Origin: Phyllobacterium sp. YR531
Lineage (GTDB): Bacteria > Pseudomonadota > Alphaproteobacteria > Rhizobiales > Rhizobiaceae
Reading direction: 5' to 3'
Assembly (NCBI RefSeq): GCF_000282595.1
Contig: NZ_AKIZ01000014.1
Coordinates: 124,001 to 188,000, forward strand
DNA length: 64,000 bases
The position numbers and the translations under genes are program-made. A model generated the notes under the pieces. That model was given only the letters and a program-made list of their open reading frames with translations, was not told the DNA's origin and made no database searches. Numbering within the stretch: position 1 is the first letter of the stretch; each line of letters opens with the position of its first letter. Below, piece after piece: positions 43,693-53,295 of the stretch.

Positions 43693-45593
43693 TGAAAACG
43701 GGCCTTCAACGCCTGCTCCTTGGCAGTATCGATCCACCACGAGTAGGGGTCTACACCGACGTATTCAGGCTGCTTTTCAGGCATGCCAAACTTGTTCCAA
43801 TAGGCAATCTTTGTGCGGTCATCGTACCACTGGGGTACGACGTAATAGTTCCACAAAAGCACGCGGTCGAGTGCGTGGGTAGCGGCAACGAGTTCATCGC
43901 GATCCTTCGCAAGAATGATTTTATCAATGAGCTTGTCGACGGCTGGATTCTTGATGCCCATGTAGTTGCGGCTACCGGGAGTGTCAGCAGTGCTTGAACT
44001 CCAGAAATCCCGTTGTTCGTTGCCGGGAGAAAGGCTTTGGGCCATTCCCATTATACCAAGGATATCATAGTCGAAGTCATTAACTCTTGCTACGTATTGC
44101 GCTGAATCGACTGGTCTGAGTTGTGCATCAATACCCAATTTACGCAAATTGGCCATAAAGGGTCCGACTGTTCGCTCGTCGCGAGGATCAGAACCAAGAA
44201 ATTCGATGGTCAATGGCTCCCCGGTTTTTGTATTGACCAACTTTCCGTTCTTGTTTTCATACCCCGCTTCTCGCAGCAGTTTAATTGCATTGCGCAGATT
44301 ATCACGTAATGCTTGAGGTGTGTCAGAAACGGGATTCTTGAATTCCTGGGTAAAAACCTGTTCAGGCACTTCGCCTTTTACAGTTTGCAGTATTTCCAGC
44401 TCTTTGCCCTGAGGCAGACCACCGGAAGCGAGTTCCGATCCAGCAAAATAGCTGTTGATCCGCTTGTATTGGCTAAAGAACATATTCTTGCTCATTGTTT
44501 CAAAGTCGAAAGCAAAATTGAGTGCCTGACGAACTCTTATGTCTTTAAACTTTTCGCGACGGGTATTGATCAAAAATCCCTGCATTCTTCCGAGAGACCG
44601 TTCGGGAAAAACCTTTTTCACAACGTCGCCGCGATTGAACGCAGGAAAGTCATATTCCCGCATCCAACGGCTTATGCTAGGCTCGCCACGATAATCCTGC
44701 AGACCTCCCTTTTTGAAGCCCTCCCAAGCGGCGTTCCCGTCCCGGAAGTATTCGTAGCGGATACGGTCAAAATTGTTTCGGCCTACCTCGACAGGAAGGT
44801 CTTTAGCCCAATAGTCGGGTACGCGGCTCCATATGATTGACTTCCCAAAGTCTACACTCTCGATTTTGTACGCGCCTGAACCAAGCGGGATTTCCCTCGT
44901 GGGCTTGCTCAGGTCCCGCTTGTTTCCGTTCTTGTCCGGCGCTTCCCACCAATGTTTTGGCAAGATGGGAAAGTCACCCATAATATTTGGAAGCTCGCGA
45001 TTGCCGGCAACAGCGAAGGTAAATGTAATTTCGCGATCGCCAGTTTTTTCCGCCTTTGTCACATCATGATAGTATTTATTGTAAAGTGGTGTTTGTTCTT
45101 TCAGGGTCTCGAAAGACCAGATCACATCTTCCACTGTTATTGGTTGTCCATCATGCCATTTTGCGGCGGGGTTCAGACGAAATTTGACCCATGAGAAGTC
45201 ATCAGGATAGGCAACGGCTTCTGCAACCAGTCCGTAATTCGTGCCAGCCTGATCAAGTGCTTGGCTTAACAGCGTATCGTACAGGAGGCCACCGCCGATG
45301 GGATTGCCAGTGGGCGGTAGCCCTGCAGCTGACTCGCCTTGAATTACAAATGGGTTGAGGTTGTCGAATGAACCCTGAGCAATGTTATTCAGTGTGCCGC
45401 CTTTTGGTGCGTCAGGATTTACATAATCATAATGCTTGAATTCAGGTCCGTATTTGGGTTCGCCGGTCAAGCTCGTTGCATGGCGCCATTCCGGTTCAGC
45501 CGCATGTGCAATCTGTAGGGCGCCAAAGGATGTGGCGGCGAGCAGCGCAAGGCTGATAACGAAGCGGCGAAATCTCAAATCAGGTCTCCACAA
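43689..45593 (-). CDS. yejA: YejA-like peptide-binding protein 1 (Sec-exported)
   Basis: 634 residues, SBP_bac_5 family. It has a Sec signal peptide (FVISLALLAATSFGALQIAHAAEP, cleavage after AHA). Family blocks: DAPKGGTLNNIAQGSF, HDGQPITVEDVIWSFETLKEQ and IPLGSGAYKIESVDFGKSI. It is the first gene of the operon yejA-yejA-yejB-yejE-yejF-dehydrogenase, where every junction except the 30-base one before yejB is an overlap. It delivers peptides, by family knowledge including microcin C-like or antimicrobial peptides, to YejBEF. Confidence 0.93.
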   Translation of the reverse strand: MWRPDLRFRRFVISLALLAATSFGALQIAHAAEPEWRHATSLTGEPKYGPEFKHYDYVNPDAPKGGTLNNIAQGSFDNLNPFVIQGESAAGLPPTGNPIGGGLLYDTLLSQALDQAGTNYGLVAEAVAYPDDFSWVKFRLNPAAKWHDGQPITVEDVIWSFETLKEQTPLYNKYYHDVTKAEKTGDREITFTFAVAGNRELPNIMGDFPILPKHWWEAPDKNGNKRDLSKPTREIPLGSGAYKIESVDFGKSIIWSRVPDYWAKDLPVEVGRNNFDRIRYEYFRDGNAAWEGFKKGGLQDYRGEPSISRWMREYDFPAFNRGDVVKKVFPERSLGRMQGFLINTRREKFKDIRVRQALNFAFDFETMSKNMFFSQYKRINSYFAGSELASGGLPQGKELEILQTVKGEVPEQVFTQEFKNPVSDTPQALRDNLRNAIKLLREAGYENKNGKLVNTKTGEPLTIEFLGSDPRDERTVGPFMANLRKLGIDAQLRPVDSAQYVARVNDFDYDILGIMGMAQSLSPGNEQRDFWSSSTADTPGSRNYMGIKNPAVDKLIDKIILAKDRDELVAATHALDRVLLWNYYVVPQWYDDRTKIAYWNKFGMPEKQPEYVGVDPYSWWIDTAKEQALKARFQ

Positions 45594-45670
45594 TTCTCTT
45601 TGACCGGCAGTCTAAGAGAAAATGCGGCAGAGAACAGGCCTTGGTTCAAAAAACACGGGGAGTTGATACA

Positions 45671-45696
45671 AAAAAGCCGGGCGCTGGGCCCGGCTT
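45671..45696 (-). terminator. Terminator of the cytochrome c gene
   Basis: On the minus strand AAGCCGGGC, loop CCAGC, GCCCGGCTT, then TTTT. It is 20 bases after the cytochrome stop. Confidence 0.9.
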
Positions 45697-45715
45697 CTAA
45701 GTCTATAGTATTAAT

Positions 45716-46342
45716 TTAGTGAGCTGGCGCTGGCTTTTCACCAGCCGGTGCTGCACCTTCAGCAGGCTTGTCGCCAGCAGGAGCTGCATCAGCGGCCGGG
45801 AAGGGCTTGGGGCTGTCGGAAAGGGTCTGCAGATAGGCGATCAAGTCGGCGCGCTCATTGTCCTTCTTGTCACCGGCAAAGCCCATGGCAGTGCCTTTGA
45901 TGTAGGCTTTTGGGGCAGTCAGGAAGTGGTTGAGGTGGTCAAAAGTCCACTTCTCAGCGCCGCCCTTGGAGAATTCTTTCATCGGGCCGGAATAGCTGAA
46001 ACCTTCATGCGTCGCGATTGGACGGTCAACAATGTCCCAAAGGTTTGGTCCAACCTTGTTTGCTCCACCCTTTTCACCGGTGTGGCAGGCAGTGCAGCGC
46101 TTGAAAACAGCTTCACCACGCTTTGCATCGGCAGAAGCAAGAAGGGTTGCGATCGGTACAACTTCAGCTGGTGCAGCAGCGCCGCCGGCAGCAGCTTCCC
46201 CGCCCTCAGGAGCTTCAATGATGAAGCCAGGCTTTTCCGGAGCGTGCGAATCGAACAGGGAGTCGGACATGATAGCCGCTGACATGACAACGAATACCGT
46301 TGCCAGAAACGCCATGGCGTACTTATTGAATGCGGATCCCAT
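45716..46342 (-). CDS. cycM: Membrane-anchored cytochrome c (CycM type)
   Basis: 208 residues. An uncleaved N-terminal helix ([18 protein letters not shown]) anchors it. A Pro/Ala/Gly-rich linker leads to a class I cytochrome c domain with the haem site CTACH near residue 85 and the sixth-ligand Met in KGTAMGFAG. The C-terminal tail repeats [17 protein letters not shown]. It should carry electrons from the bc1 complex to a terminal oxidase in the periplasm. It is monocistronic with a strong terminator. Confidence 0.92.
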   Translation of the reverse strand: MGSAFNKYAMAFLATVFVVMSAAIMSDSLFDSHAPEKPGFIIEAPEGGEAAAGGAAAPAEVVPIATLLASADAKRGEAVFKRCTACHTGEKGGANKVGPNLWDIVDRPIATHEGFSYSGPMKEFSKGGAEKWTFDHLNHFLTAPKAYIKGTAMGFAGDKKDNERADLIAYLQTLSDSPKPFPAADAAPAGDKPAEGAAPAGEKPAPAH

Positions 46343-46515
46343 CGTCAGTCATTACTCCTCTTGCGGAGGGCTTCAATATCTGATCAATGCAAACCGCTGC
46401 ATTTCTGGCAGAAACCCCTCGTGATTGCGCGGAAACTAGGGGTTTTATGTCCTACTTGCAACACATATAAGGGCGGTTCTGCCTGAGACTTTTTGACACC
46501 GTAGGGGTGTGAGGA

Positions 46516-47256
46516 ATGATGAGAATATTGAACCTGATACCGGCGAGAATGGCTTCAACACGGCTTCCGAACAAGCCTTTGGCCGATATTGCCGGAAAGC
46601 CGATGATCGTTCACGTTGCCGAACGTGCCATAGCTGCGAACCTTGGCCGCACCGTGGTTGCAACCGATACGCTTGAGGTCAAGGCGGCTGTCGAAGCCTA
46701 TGGACTGGAGGCAGTCATGACACGCAGCGATCATGAGTCTGGTTCTGATCGCATCTATGAAGCCCTGCAAACACTTGATCCGGACGGCAATATCGACGCG
46801 ATCGTCAATGTTCAGGGTGACCTGCCTACCATCGAGCCGGATATTATAAAGCGTGCATTGGCGCCCCTCCAAAACGGCCCGGCTGATATTGGTACTTTGG
46901 CAGTTGAAATTCGCCATGAGGCGGAAAAGACCAATCCGAATGTGGTCAAGATCGTCGGCTCTCCTTTGAGCGGGAGCCAGCTGCGCGCACTTTATTTCAC
47001 CCGTGCCACAGCCCCTTGGGGTGCTGGGCCGCTTTATCACCATATCGGGCTCTATGCTTACCGGCGCGCTGCGCTTGAGCGTTTTGTCGGTCTGGGGCCT
47101 TCACCGCTTGAGCGGCGGGAAAGGCTGGAACAGCTTCGCGCACTTGAGGCTGGTATGCGCATAGACGTAGAGATTGTCGATTCAGTTCCGCTTGGCGTCG
47201 ATACGCAGGAAGATCTGGATCGGGCCCGCGAAATACTGAGTATGAAACAAGGCTAG
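46516..47256 (+). CDS. kdsB: 3-deoxy-manno-octulosonate cytidylyltransferase
   Basis: 246 residues, the family length. The nucleotide-binding start [19 protein letters not shown] is diagnostic; [21 protein letters not shown] and the C-terminal [15 protein letters not shown] follow. It makes CMP-KDO for lipopolysaccharide inner core. A small ACACC/GGTGT hairpin lies just before the GAGGA site of the ATG at 46516. The pheA start is only five bases after its stop, so the two are cotranscribed. Confidence 0.96.
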   Translation: MMRILNLIPARMASTRLPNKPLADIAGKPMIVHVAERAIAANLGRTVVATDTLEVKAAVEAYGLEAVMTRSDHESGSDRIYEALQTLDPDGNIDAIVNVQGDLPTIEPDIIKRALAPLQNGPADIGTLAVEIRHEAEKTNPNVVKIVGSPLSGSQLRALYFTRATAPWGAGPLYHHIGLYAYRRAALERFVGLGPSPLERRERLEQLRALEAGMRIDVEIVDSVPLGVDTQEDLDRAREILSMKQG

Positions 47257-47261
47257 GGATA

Positions 47262-48125
47262 ATGACCAAGACCAACCGCATCTCCTTTCAGGGTGAACCC
47301 GGAGCAAATTCCGATACGGCTTGCCGCAATATGTTTCCGAACATGGAACCCTTGCCCTGCCCGACCTTTGAAGATGCATTTAATGCGGTTGAAAGCGGGG
47401 CGGCTGATCTGGCGATGATCCCTATCGAGAACACCATTGCCGGTCGCGTCGCCGATATTCATCACCTTCTGCCGGAATCGCGACTGCACATTGTCGGCGA
47501 ATATTTCCTGCCGATCCATTTTCAACTGATGGTATTGCCCGGTACAAAGCGCAGCGAGATCGAAACTGTTCACAGTCACATTCATGCGCTTGGCCAATGC
47601 CGCAAATATATTCGGAAGAACGGCTGGAAGCCGGTGATTGCAGGCGATACCGCTGGCGCCGCCCGGCTTGTTGCCGATGTCAAAGACAAGACCATGGCCG
47701 CCCTGGCACCACGCCTCGCATCCAGCCTCTATGGTCTCGACATTCTGGAAGAGGATGTTGAGGACACGGAAAACAATGTCACGCGCTTCGTCGTGCTGAC
47801 CAAGACAAAGAAGTGGGCGCCGCGTGCCTCGGATGCGCTGATGATGACCACTTTTGTATTTCGTGTGCGCAACGTTCCTGCGGCGCTTTACAAAGCAATG
47901 GGTGGTTTTGCGACAAATATGGTCAACATGACCAAGCTGGAAAGCTATCAGATCGACGGAAAATTCACCGCGACGCAGTTTTATGCTGATATTGAAGGAC
48001 ACCCGGACGACAAGAACGTCGCCCAAGCTTTGGAAGAGCTGGAGTTCTTTTCGAAGGAAGTGCGGATACTTGGCGTTTATCCTGCGGATACGACGTTCCG
48101 CAGTTCCCAGATAAATGAAGAATAA
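47262..48125 (+). CDS. pheA: Prephenate dehydratase
   Basis: 287 residues. The catalytic domain starts ISFQGEPGANSDTAC and contains MIPIENTIAGRVADIHHLL and the NNVTRFVVL motif, with the key Thr and Arg. A C-terminal ACT domain (about 195-280) includes ESYQIDGKFTATQFYADIEGH, the site of feedback inhibition by phenylalanine. It converts prephenate to phenylpyruvate. There is no fused chorismate mutase. It is coupled to kdsB. Confidence 0.95.
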   Translation: MTKTNRISFQGEPGANSDTACRNMFPNMEPLPCPTFEDAFNAVESGAADLAMIPIENTIAGRVADIHHLLPESRLHIVGEYFLPIHFQLMVLPGTKRSEIETVHSHIHALGQCRKYIRKNGWKPVIAGDTAGAARLVADVKDKTMAALAPRLASSLYGLDILEEDVEDTENNVTRFVVLTKTKKWAPRASDALMMTTFVFRVRNVPAALYKAMGGFATNMVNMTKLESYQIDGKFTATQFYADIEGHPDDKNVAQALEELEFFSKEVRILGVYPADTTFRSSQINEE

Positions 48126-48935
48126 TTATTGGCCTGAAATCCGGTCGAGAAACCGCTGAACTGTTTGATTGAACAGTTCAGGCCTTTGCAGCGGCGCAAA
48201 GTGACTTACACCCGGTAGCAGGATGAACTCTGCGCCGGGGATGGTCCGCGCCAGATATTCGGCATGTTCCTGCTTGATGAACTCGTCATTTTCGCTTTGG
48301 ACAACGGCAACAGGAACGCTGACCTTCGCCAGATCAGCCGCGTTATAATTCGGTTCCGTTTCCATCATTTTGCCTACGGCTGCAAGGAATGCCTTGAATT
48401 GGTCAGGTGTGGCCGATAGTTCGCTGTAATCCTTGACATGACGACCGAAGCAGCGGTCGAGCACCGGGCTGGGTTGAACTTCCTTGGTGCCGCTCGGGTC
48501 CATGTTGCAGCCAAAGAAAAAGACACCGGCAACACGCTGCGGTGCCTTGATACCAAGTACCATTGACGTGCAAGCGCCATCGCTCCAGCCTATGAGGACA
48601 GCCTTGGTCACACTCAGGCGATCCATCACCGCCAAAACGTCAGATGCCATAAGCTCGTATGTATAGGGTTTCGTATCGCGAGTGCTCTGGCCGTGCCCCC
48701 GACTGTCGACGAGGATAACGCGATATCCCGATTTTGTGAGGGAGGGAACCTGATAGCCCCAGTTGCCGCTATGACCCAATCCGCCATGCAGAAGGATAAC
48801 CGGCGATCCGGCACCATAGGTTGAATAGCGGATGCTGGCGCCGTCATTTTCAACGAAACCTTCTTCCGTTGCGCGTGGCAGTGGGAGCGCTCCATTGGCT
48901 TCGAAGTTCTTCAGTTCGTCATCATGACATTCCAT
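48126..48935 (-). CDS. Alpha/beta hydrolase
   Basis: 269 residues. The fold is clear: VILLHGGLGHSGNWG (oxyanion region), VILVDSRGHGQS, the nucleophile elbow LIGWSDGA (Ser), the acid SENDEF (Asp) and the His in LPGVSHFAP. No signal peptide, so cytoplasmic. The nucleophile elbow GWSDG is common in hydrolases of the BPHL/3-oxoadipate enol-lactonase group, but the substrate is unknown. It is convergent with pheA, with no gap. Confidence 0.88.
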   Translation of the reverse strand: MECHDDELKNFEANGALPLPRATEEGFVENDGASIRYSTYGAGSPVILLHGGLGHSGNWGYQVPSLTKSGYRVILVDSRGHGQSTRDTKPYTYELMASDVLAVMDRLSVTKAVLIGWSDGACTSMVLGIKAPQRVAGVFFFGCNMDPSGTKEVQPSPVLDRCFGRHVKDYSELSATPDQFKAFLAAVGKMMETEPNYNAADLAKVSVPVAVVQSENDEFIKQEHAEYLARTIPGAEFILLPGVSHFAPLQRPELFNQTVQRFLDRISGQ

Positions 48936-48962
48936 AGGCTTCGACCTTCTGCTATTCGACGA

Positions 48963-49949
48963 TCAAACGAAACTTTCAACCCAACTGCGAATGAGATGGG
49001 CAGCAATGGCACCACCGGGCGGTGTCATCAGCCCGTCCGGATGGGTGCGATCAATCATGGTCACGACTTCCTCGCGGCTGAACCATCGCCCATCTTCAAG
49101 CTCTGCCCTGTCGAGCTTATAGTCATCGGACAAGGCTTCGGCATGGCAGCCAATCATAAGGGAATAGGGGAAGGGCCAAGGCTGGCTTGCGTGATAAAGC
49201 ACGCGGCCAACGGGAAGGCTGGTCTCTTCCATGGTTTCGCGGCGTACGGCATTTTCGATGGTCTCACCGGGCTCAATGAAGCCCGCAAGGCAGGAATACA
49301 TGCCTGTTCCAAAATGTGCTCCGCGCGCAAGCAGACATTTGTCGCCGCGCACAACCATCATGATGGCGACGGGATCGGTGCGCGGGAAATGCTGGGCTTC
49401 GCAATTCGGGCACGTACGGCGATAGCCACCGTCACGCATCACTGTTTCATGGCCGCAACGCCCACAAAATTGATGGCTGTCATGCCATGAAAGCAGGGAC
49501 ACAGCTTGTGCCATTGCGCCGACCTGATCAGCAGGAATGAGTCCTTGCGTGTAAGCCGAACGATAGTCAATTGCCTCAATACCTTCCGGCAGTGCTTCCA
49601 TCGCAATGCCGCTGGGTCCTGCCAGTATAGGCGTCTCATCCTGTAACCCGAGATAGATCGTCCTGTTCAAACCCGGGAGAAGGGCCGCCGCTTCCTGCAT
49701 CCCGAAAAATGCATTGCCATCCGGACTGCTGCGATCCACCAATACGCGGCCATCGCCAACAAGCATCATACGCGCGTTGGCATTCGCCAGCGCCAATGTG
49801 ACGACATCGTCACTGCGTTTTTCCGAGTGGCGGTTGATGCGGTTTCCGGCGAAGCCGACAAAATGGCTCGGCTCGGCTGCAGGAGCATCGAAAAGACGAA
49901 ACGGCATGGATGGAAGCTCCAGAATTGGACCCGATTGGGAACTGGACAT
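48963..49949 (-). CDS. nudC: NAD+ diphosphatase (NudC)
   Basis: 328 residues. The zinc ribbon FCGRCGHETVMRDGG ... RTCPNC has four Cys. The Nudix box GFIEPGETIENAVRRETMEET is complete, and the NADH-specific motif SQPWPFPYSLM follows. NudC cleaves NAD(H) to NMN(H) and AMP and removes NAD caps from RNA. The N-terminal domain is divergent, as in other alphaproteobacteria. The HIT gene lies 12 bases beyond its start on the same strand. Confidence 0.95.
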   Translation of the reverse strand: MSSSQSGPILELPSMPFRLFDAPAAEPSHFVGFAGNRINRHSEKRSDDVVTLALANANARMMLVGDGRVLVDRSSPDGNAFFGMQEAAALLPGLNRTIYLGLQDETPILAGPSGIAMEALPEGIEAIDYRSAYTQGLIPADQVGAMAQAVSLLSWHDSHQFCGRCGHETVMRDGGYRRTCPNCEAQHFPRTDPVAIMMVVRGDKCLLARGAHFGTGMYSCLAGFIEPGETIENAVRRETMEETSLPVGRVLYHASQPWPFPYSLMIGCHAEALSDDYKLDRAELEDGRWFSREEVVTMIDRTHPDGLMTPPGGAIAAHLIRSWVESFV

Positions 49950-49961
49950 AATTACTGTGTA

Positions 49962-50363
49962 TTAAATAGCGTCGAGAACGGCTTTCGCAAAGGCCCTTGC
50001 GTCATTTTCGCTGTAAGGTTCGCGCGTACCGTGCCCCCAGACAGGCCCCGGCCATGCGGCATCGCCGACGTTGCGCGCGATAACATGCAGGTGCAATTGC
50101 CGCACGATATTTCCGAGGGCACCTGTGTTGATCTTCTCGCAGTTTGTGACTGATTTGAGCGCCTGTGCCGCAATACCTGCCTCAAATGTAAGCATGGTTT
50201 GGTCCAGCGGCGTCAAATCGTGTATCTCGGTGATGTCGGGTCGCTGAGGCACAAGTATGAGCCACGGCCAGCGCCTGTCATTCATCAGGCGCAGGTCGCA
50301 AAGCCCCAGCTTGACGACCGAAAATGTGTCCGCGTTCAGTTTGCTATCGAGTATGAATGTCAT
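49962..50363 (-). CDS. HIT-domain protein
   Basis: 133 residues from the ATG at 50361-50363. The histidine triad reads QLHLHVIARN, where a non-standard last position (Ala in place of the third His) is seen. The rest, WPWLILVPQRPDITEIHDL, fits the HIT fold. HIT proteins hydrolyse nucleotide phosphoramidates or dinucleoside polyphosphates; loss of the third His, if real, would reduce this activity, since the middle His is the nucleophile. It precedes nudC on the same strand and is divergent from the SRP RNA gene. Confidence 0.85.
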   Translation of the reverse strand: MTFILDSKLNADTFSVVKLGLCDLRLMNDRRWPWLILVPQRPDITEIHDLTPLDQTMLTFEAGIAAQALKSVTNCEKINTGALGNIVRQLHLHVIARNVGDAAWPGPVWGHGTREPYSENDARAFAKAVLDAI

Positions 50364-50433
50364 GGTGTAAGGGTAAATAGCAGTTTTTTTCAGTGCGCGC
50401 TTGCTTTTTGCATTCGGATTGCCGATATGAAAA

Positions 50434-50540
50434 CCGGGAGGTTGGTGGTGGACGAGCCACTCGCCAACCGGGTCAGGTCCGGAAGGAAGCAGCCCCAACG
50501 AGCAAGGCACGGGTCGCCGTGCCAGCCTCCCACCCTTTTT
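50434..50540 (+). ncRNA. ffs: Signal recognition particle RNA, small bacterial type (4.5S)
   Basis: The universal SRP apical domain GGTCAGGTCCGGAAGGAAGC lies at 50471-50490, followed by AGCC. The outer stem GGGAGG (50436-50441) pairs CCTCCC (50526-50531), giving an RNA of about 100 bases. A run of five T follows at 50535-50539. It forms the SRP with Ffh and targets membrane proteins. The gene sits between HIT and dnaX; ffs next to dnaX is a frequent arrangement. Confidence 0.95.
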
Positions 50541-50650
50541 CTTTTGCACCTAGCCTGTGTCAAAGCCGTAAGTGGCATTGACGCTGCGGTGCATGGCGGT
50601 CCAAACTTGCGCCATATATAGAAGCGAATGCAGGAGCGGAATCAAACGCG

Positions 50651-52468
50651 ATGGACACGAAAAAGCCAGACAGCGCCTATCGCGTGCTCGCCCGCAAATA
50701 TCGCCCCGAAAATTTTGACGATCTGATCGGTCAGGAACCTATGGTCAGGACACTGACCAATGCTTTCGAAACAGGTCGCATTGCTCAAGCCTGGATGCTG
50801 ACCGGTGTGCGTGGTGTCGGCAAGACCACGACGGCACGCATCCTTGGCCGCGCTCTGAACTACAAGAATGGCGATATAGACAGGCCAACGATCGATCTCT
50901 CGATAATGGGCGAACATTGCCAGGCCATTATGGAAGGCAGGCATGTCGATGTGATCGAGATGGATGCGGCCTCGCATACCGGTATTGACGATATTCGCGA
51001 GATTATCGAGCAGGTACGCTACCGTCCTGTATCGGCGCGCTACAAAGTCTATATCATCGATGAGGTGCACATGCTCTCCAATCAGGCCTTCAACGGCCTG
51101 TTGAAGACGCTTGAAGAGCCGCCGCCACACGTGAAATTCATCTTCGCGACAACGGAAATCCGCAAGGTGCCGATTACTGTGCTGTCGCGCTGCCAGCGCT
51201 TCGATCTGCGCCGTATCGACACCAGTGTTCTGACGACCCACTTGCGCAAAATTGCAGGTCTTGAAAACATAAATGTCGATGACACCTCGCTTTCCATGAT
51301 TGCCCGTGCGGGTGAGGGCTCGGTGCGTGATTCCCTCTCGATCTTTGATCAGGCCATTGCCCATGGTGCAGGTACGGTGGATGCCGAGGCTGTACGTTCC
51401 ATGCTTGGCCTTGCCGATCGTGCGCGGATCATAGACTTGTTTGAAATGCTCATGCGCGGCGATGTAGCATTGGCACTGCGTGAGTTTCGCGCACAGTACG
51501 ATGTCGGTGCCGACCCCAGCGTGGTGTTGACTGATCTGGCCGACTTCAACCATCTGGTGACGCGTATCCGTTTCACGCCCGATGTTGCAGACGATATTTC
51601 ACTGTCGGAAGATGAACGGCTTCGAGGAAGAGATTTCGCGGAGAAACTATCTATCCGGGTTCTGTCGCGCACATGGCAAATGCTGCTGAAAGGCATTGCC
51701 GAGGTTGAGAATTCAAATCGCCCCGTTCAGGCGGCAGAGATGTTGCTGATCAGGCTAGCTCATGCGGCAGACCTGCCAACGCTTGATGAGGCATTGAAAT
51801 CGCTGGATGATGGCACAGCACTGGCATCTCCTGCTGGAGGCGGCAATGGATCGCGCCCCAATCCCGGCAATGGTGGCGGAACCTCAATGGCGCGCACTGC
51901 CGATGCGGTTGCAACGGCTCGTGGCACAGTGAATGCTAATGGTGGTGCAACAATGCGACTGGTTGAGCCTGTCGCTCAACCGGAACCAGTTGAAACGCCT
52001 GCACCAGCGATTGTTGAGGAGGTAACGCCTTCGGTACCACTCGGCAGCATTGAAGACATTGTTGCCCTCGCCGATAAACAGCGCGATATGCAATTCAAGA
52101 TCATGGTCAAGAATTGCGTTCGGCTGGTGAGCATCAAGCCTGGGCGGCTTGAAATCAATCTGACGGAAAGCGCTCCGAAGACATTGCTAACTGATCTGTC
52201 GCAGAAGCTTGGCGACTGGACCGGCATTCGCTGGATGGTTTCGCTGTCGCGCGAGGAAGGCAGCAAAACACTCAACGAGGTCGAAACGGCAAAACGTGAG
52301 GGCCTGCTCAGCGATGCGCGTGCGGACCCTGACGTTGCTGCCATACTTTCGAAGTTTCCGGGGGCCAAGATAATCAATGTGCGTATTGCCACGCCCGCCG
52401 GGCAAGCTGACGACGATTTGTCTGCAGGTGCAGGCGATACACTCGCACCCGTGGAAGAAGACGATTGA
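50651..52468 (+). CDS. dnaX: DNA polymerase III tau/gamma subunit
   Basis: 605 residues. AAA+ clamp-loader: Walker A TGVRGVGKTTTARIL near 55, Walker B KVYIIDEVHML and the SRC sensor VLSRCQRFDLRRI. The linker (about 395-460) is Gly/Asn/Pro-rich and leads to the tau-specific C-terminal domain. The zinc module of E. coli DnaX (four Cys between Walker A and B) is reduced here to one Cys (GEHCQAIMEGRHVDVIEMD). It loads the beta clamp (dnaN above). It is coupled to ybaB by a 14-base gap. Confidence 0.95.
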   Translation: MDTKKPDSAYRVLARKYRPENFDDLIGQEPMVRTLTNAFETGRIAQAWMLTGVRGVGKTTTARILGRALNYKNGDIDRPTIDLSIMGEHCQAIMEGRHVDVIEMDAASHTGIDDIREIIEQVRYRPVSARYKVYIIDEVHMLSNQAFNGLLKTLEEPPPHVKFIFATTEIRKVPITVLSRCQRFDLRRIDTSVLTTHLRKIAGLENINVDDTSLSMIARAGEGSVRDSLSIFDQAIAHGAGTVDAEAVRSMLGLADRARIIDLFEMLMRGDVALALREFRAQYDVGADPSVVLTDLADFNHLVTRIRFTPDVADDISLSEDERLRGRDFAEKLSIRVLSRTWQMLLKGIAEVENSNRPVQAAEMLLIRLAHAADLPTLDEALKSLDDGTALASPAGGGNGSRPNPGNGGGTSMARTADAVATARGTVNANGGATMRLVEPVAQPEPVETPAPAIVEEVTPSVPLGSIEDIVALADKQRDMQFKIMVKNCVRLVSIKPGRLEINLTESAPKTLLTDLSQKLGDWTGIRWMVSLSREEGSKTLNEVETAKREGLLSDARADPDVAAILSKFPGAKIINVRIATPAGQADDDLSAGAGDTLAPVEEDD

Positions 52469-52482
52469 ACAGGAGATAATCC

Positions 52483-52806
52483 ATGCGTGACATAATGGGC
52501 ATGATGAAACAGGCCAAGGAAATGCAGGCCAAAATGGCTTCCATGCAGGAGGAAATTTCTGCACTTGAGGCCGAAGGGCAGGCGGGCGGCGGTCTTGTTA
52601 CTGTCAAGCTATCCGGTAAGGGAGCGTTGACCGCACTGACCATTGATCCATCCCTGTTCAAGGAAGATGATATTGAGGTCATCGAAGACCTGATCATCGC
52701 TGCGCACAATGAAGCCAAAGCCAAGGTTGAGGCAATCATGGCGGAAAAGACGCAGGCATTGACCGCTGGCCTGCCAATTCCTCCCGGGTTCAAACTGCCG
52801 TTTTAA
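52483..52806 (+). CDS. ybaB: Nucleoid-associated protein, YbaB/EbfC family
   Basis: 107 residues. [40 protein letters not shown] is the family signature: a helical tweezer arm and the GGGLVTV strand. It binds DNA as a dimer. dnaX-ybaB-recR is normally a continuous group; here a lipoprotein gene and about 500 gene-free bases separate ybaB from recR. Confidence 0.95.
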   Translation: MRDIMGMMKQAKEMQAKMASMQEEISALEAEGQAGGGLVTVKLSGKGALTALTIDPSLFKEDDIEVIEDLIIAAHNEAKAKVEAIMAEKTQALTAGLPIPPGFKLPF

Positions 52807-52816
52807 ACGAAAGGCC

Positions 52817-52846
52817 TATGCAGCCACCAATTATAGCGGCTGCATA
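52817..52846. terminator. Hairpin between convergent ybaB and lipoprotein genes
   Basis: TATGCAGCC (52817-52825) and GGCTGCATA (52838-52846), nine perfect pairs around a 12-base loop. No T run on either strand, so it is a weak or factor-assisted terminator. Confidence 0.4.
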
Positions 52847-52863
52847 AGTGTATCATGGCAGGC

Positions 52864-53295
52864 TTACGAAGTCGGCTTGCCGGCACGCTTGCGATGCTTA
52901 ACAGCAGCAGGTTTCGTAGCAATAGGTGATAGCGTAATGGTCGCTGGGTTAGGTGTGTGATCGAGAGTAGCTCCGCTCACAGCATCAACGCCCACGCCAA
53001 TGACGCCGCCAAAAAGTACATTGCCCGCCAAGCCAGCAGTCCCTTTTCCAGACATTTTCGTATCAATGAACAAGCTGCCAGTGTGATAGCCAGGCTTTGC
53101 AGCCGTGGCGGTAAATGGGGTCTTTCGGTTCACTTTAATCGCGCATGGCGACGACGCGCAGTTGCTTCCAATGGATGTCGTGATTTTGGCATCTGAAGGG
53201 GAGGTGATGATAACAACATCTTCGGTACCGCGCGCAATGGATGCGCAGCCCGGTAAAATCAAAAGAATGGCAATAATTGCCAAATGGTTCTTCAT
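52864..53295 (-). CDS. Small lipoprotein with PEGA-like fold
   Basis: 143 residues. A lipoprotein signal (AIIAILLILPGCASIARGTED, Cys near residue 17) is followed by VVIITSPSDAKITTSIGSNC, a PEGA-like strand pair, and a glycine-rich helix LAGNVLFGGVIGVGVDAVSGAT. The C terminus is basic (KHRKRAGKPTS). ATG 53293-53295 follows GGAGAG. This layout is common among small outer-membrane lipoproteins of alphaproteobacteria; the function is unknown. It interrupts the ybaB-recR group on the opposite strand. Confidence 0.75.
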   Translation of the reverse strand: MKNHLAIIAILLILPGCASIARGTEDVVIITSPSDAKITTSIGSNCASSPCAIKVNRKTPFTATAAKPGYHTGSLFIDTKMSGKGTAGLAGNVLFGGVIGVGVDAVSGATLDHTPNPATITLSPIATKPAAVKHRKRAGKPTS

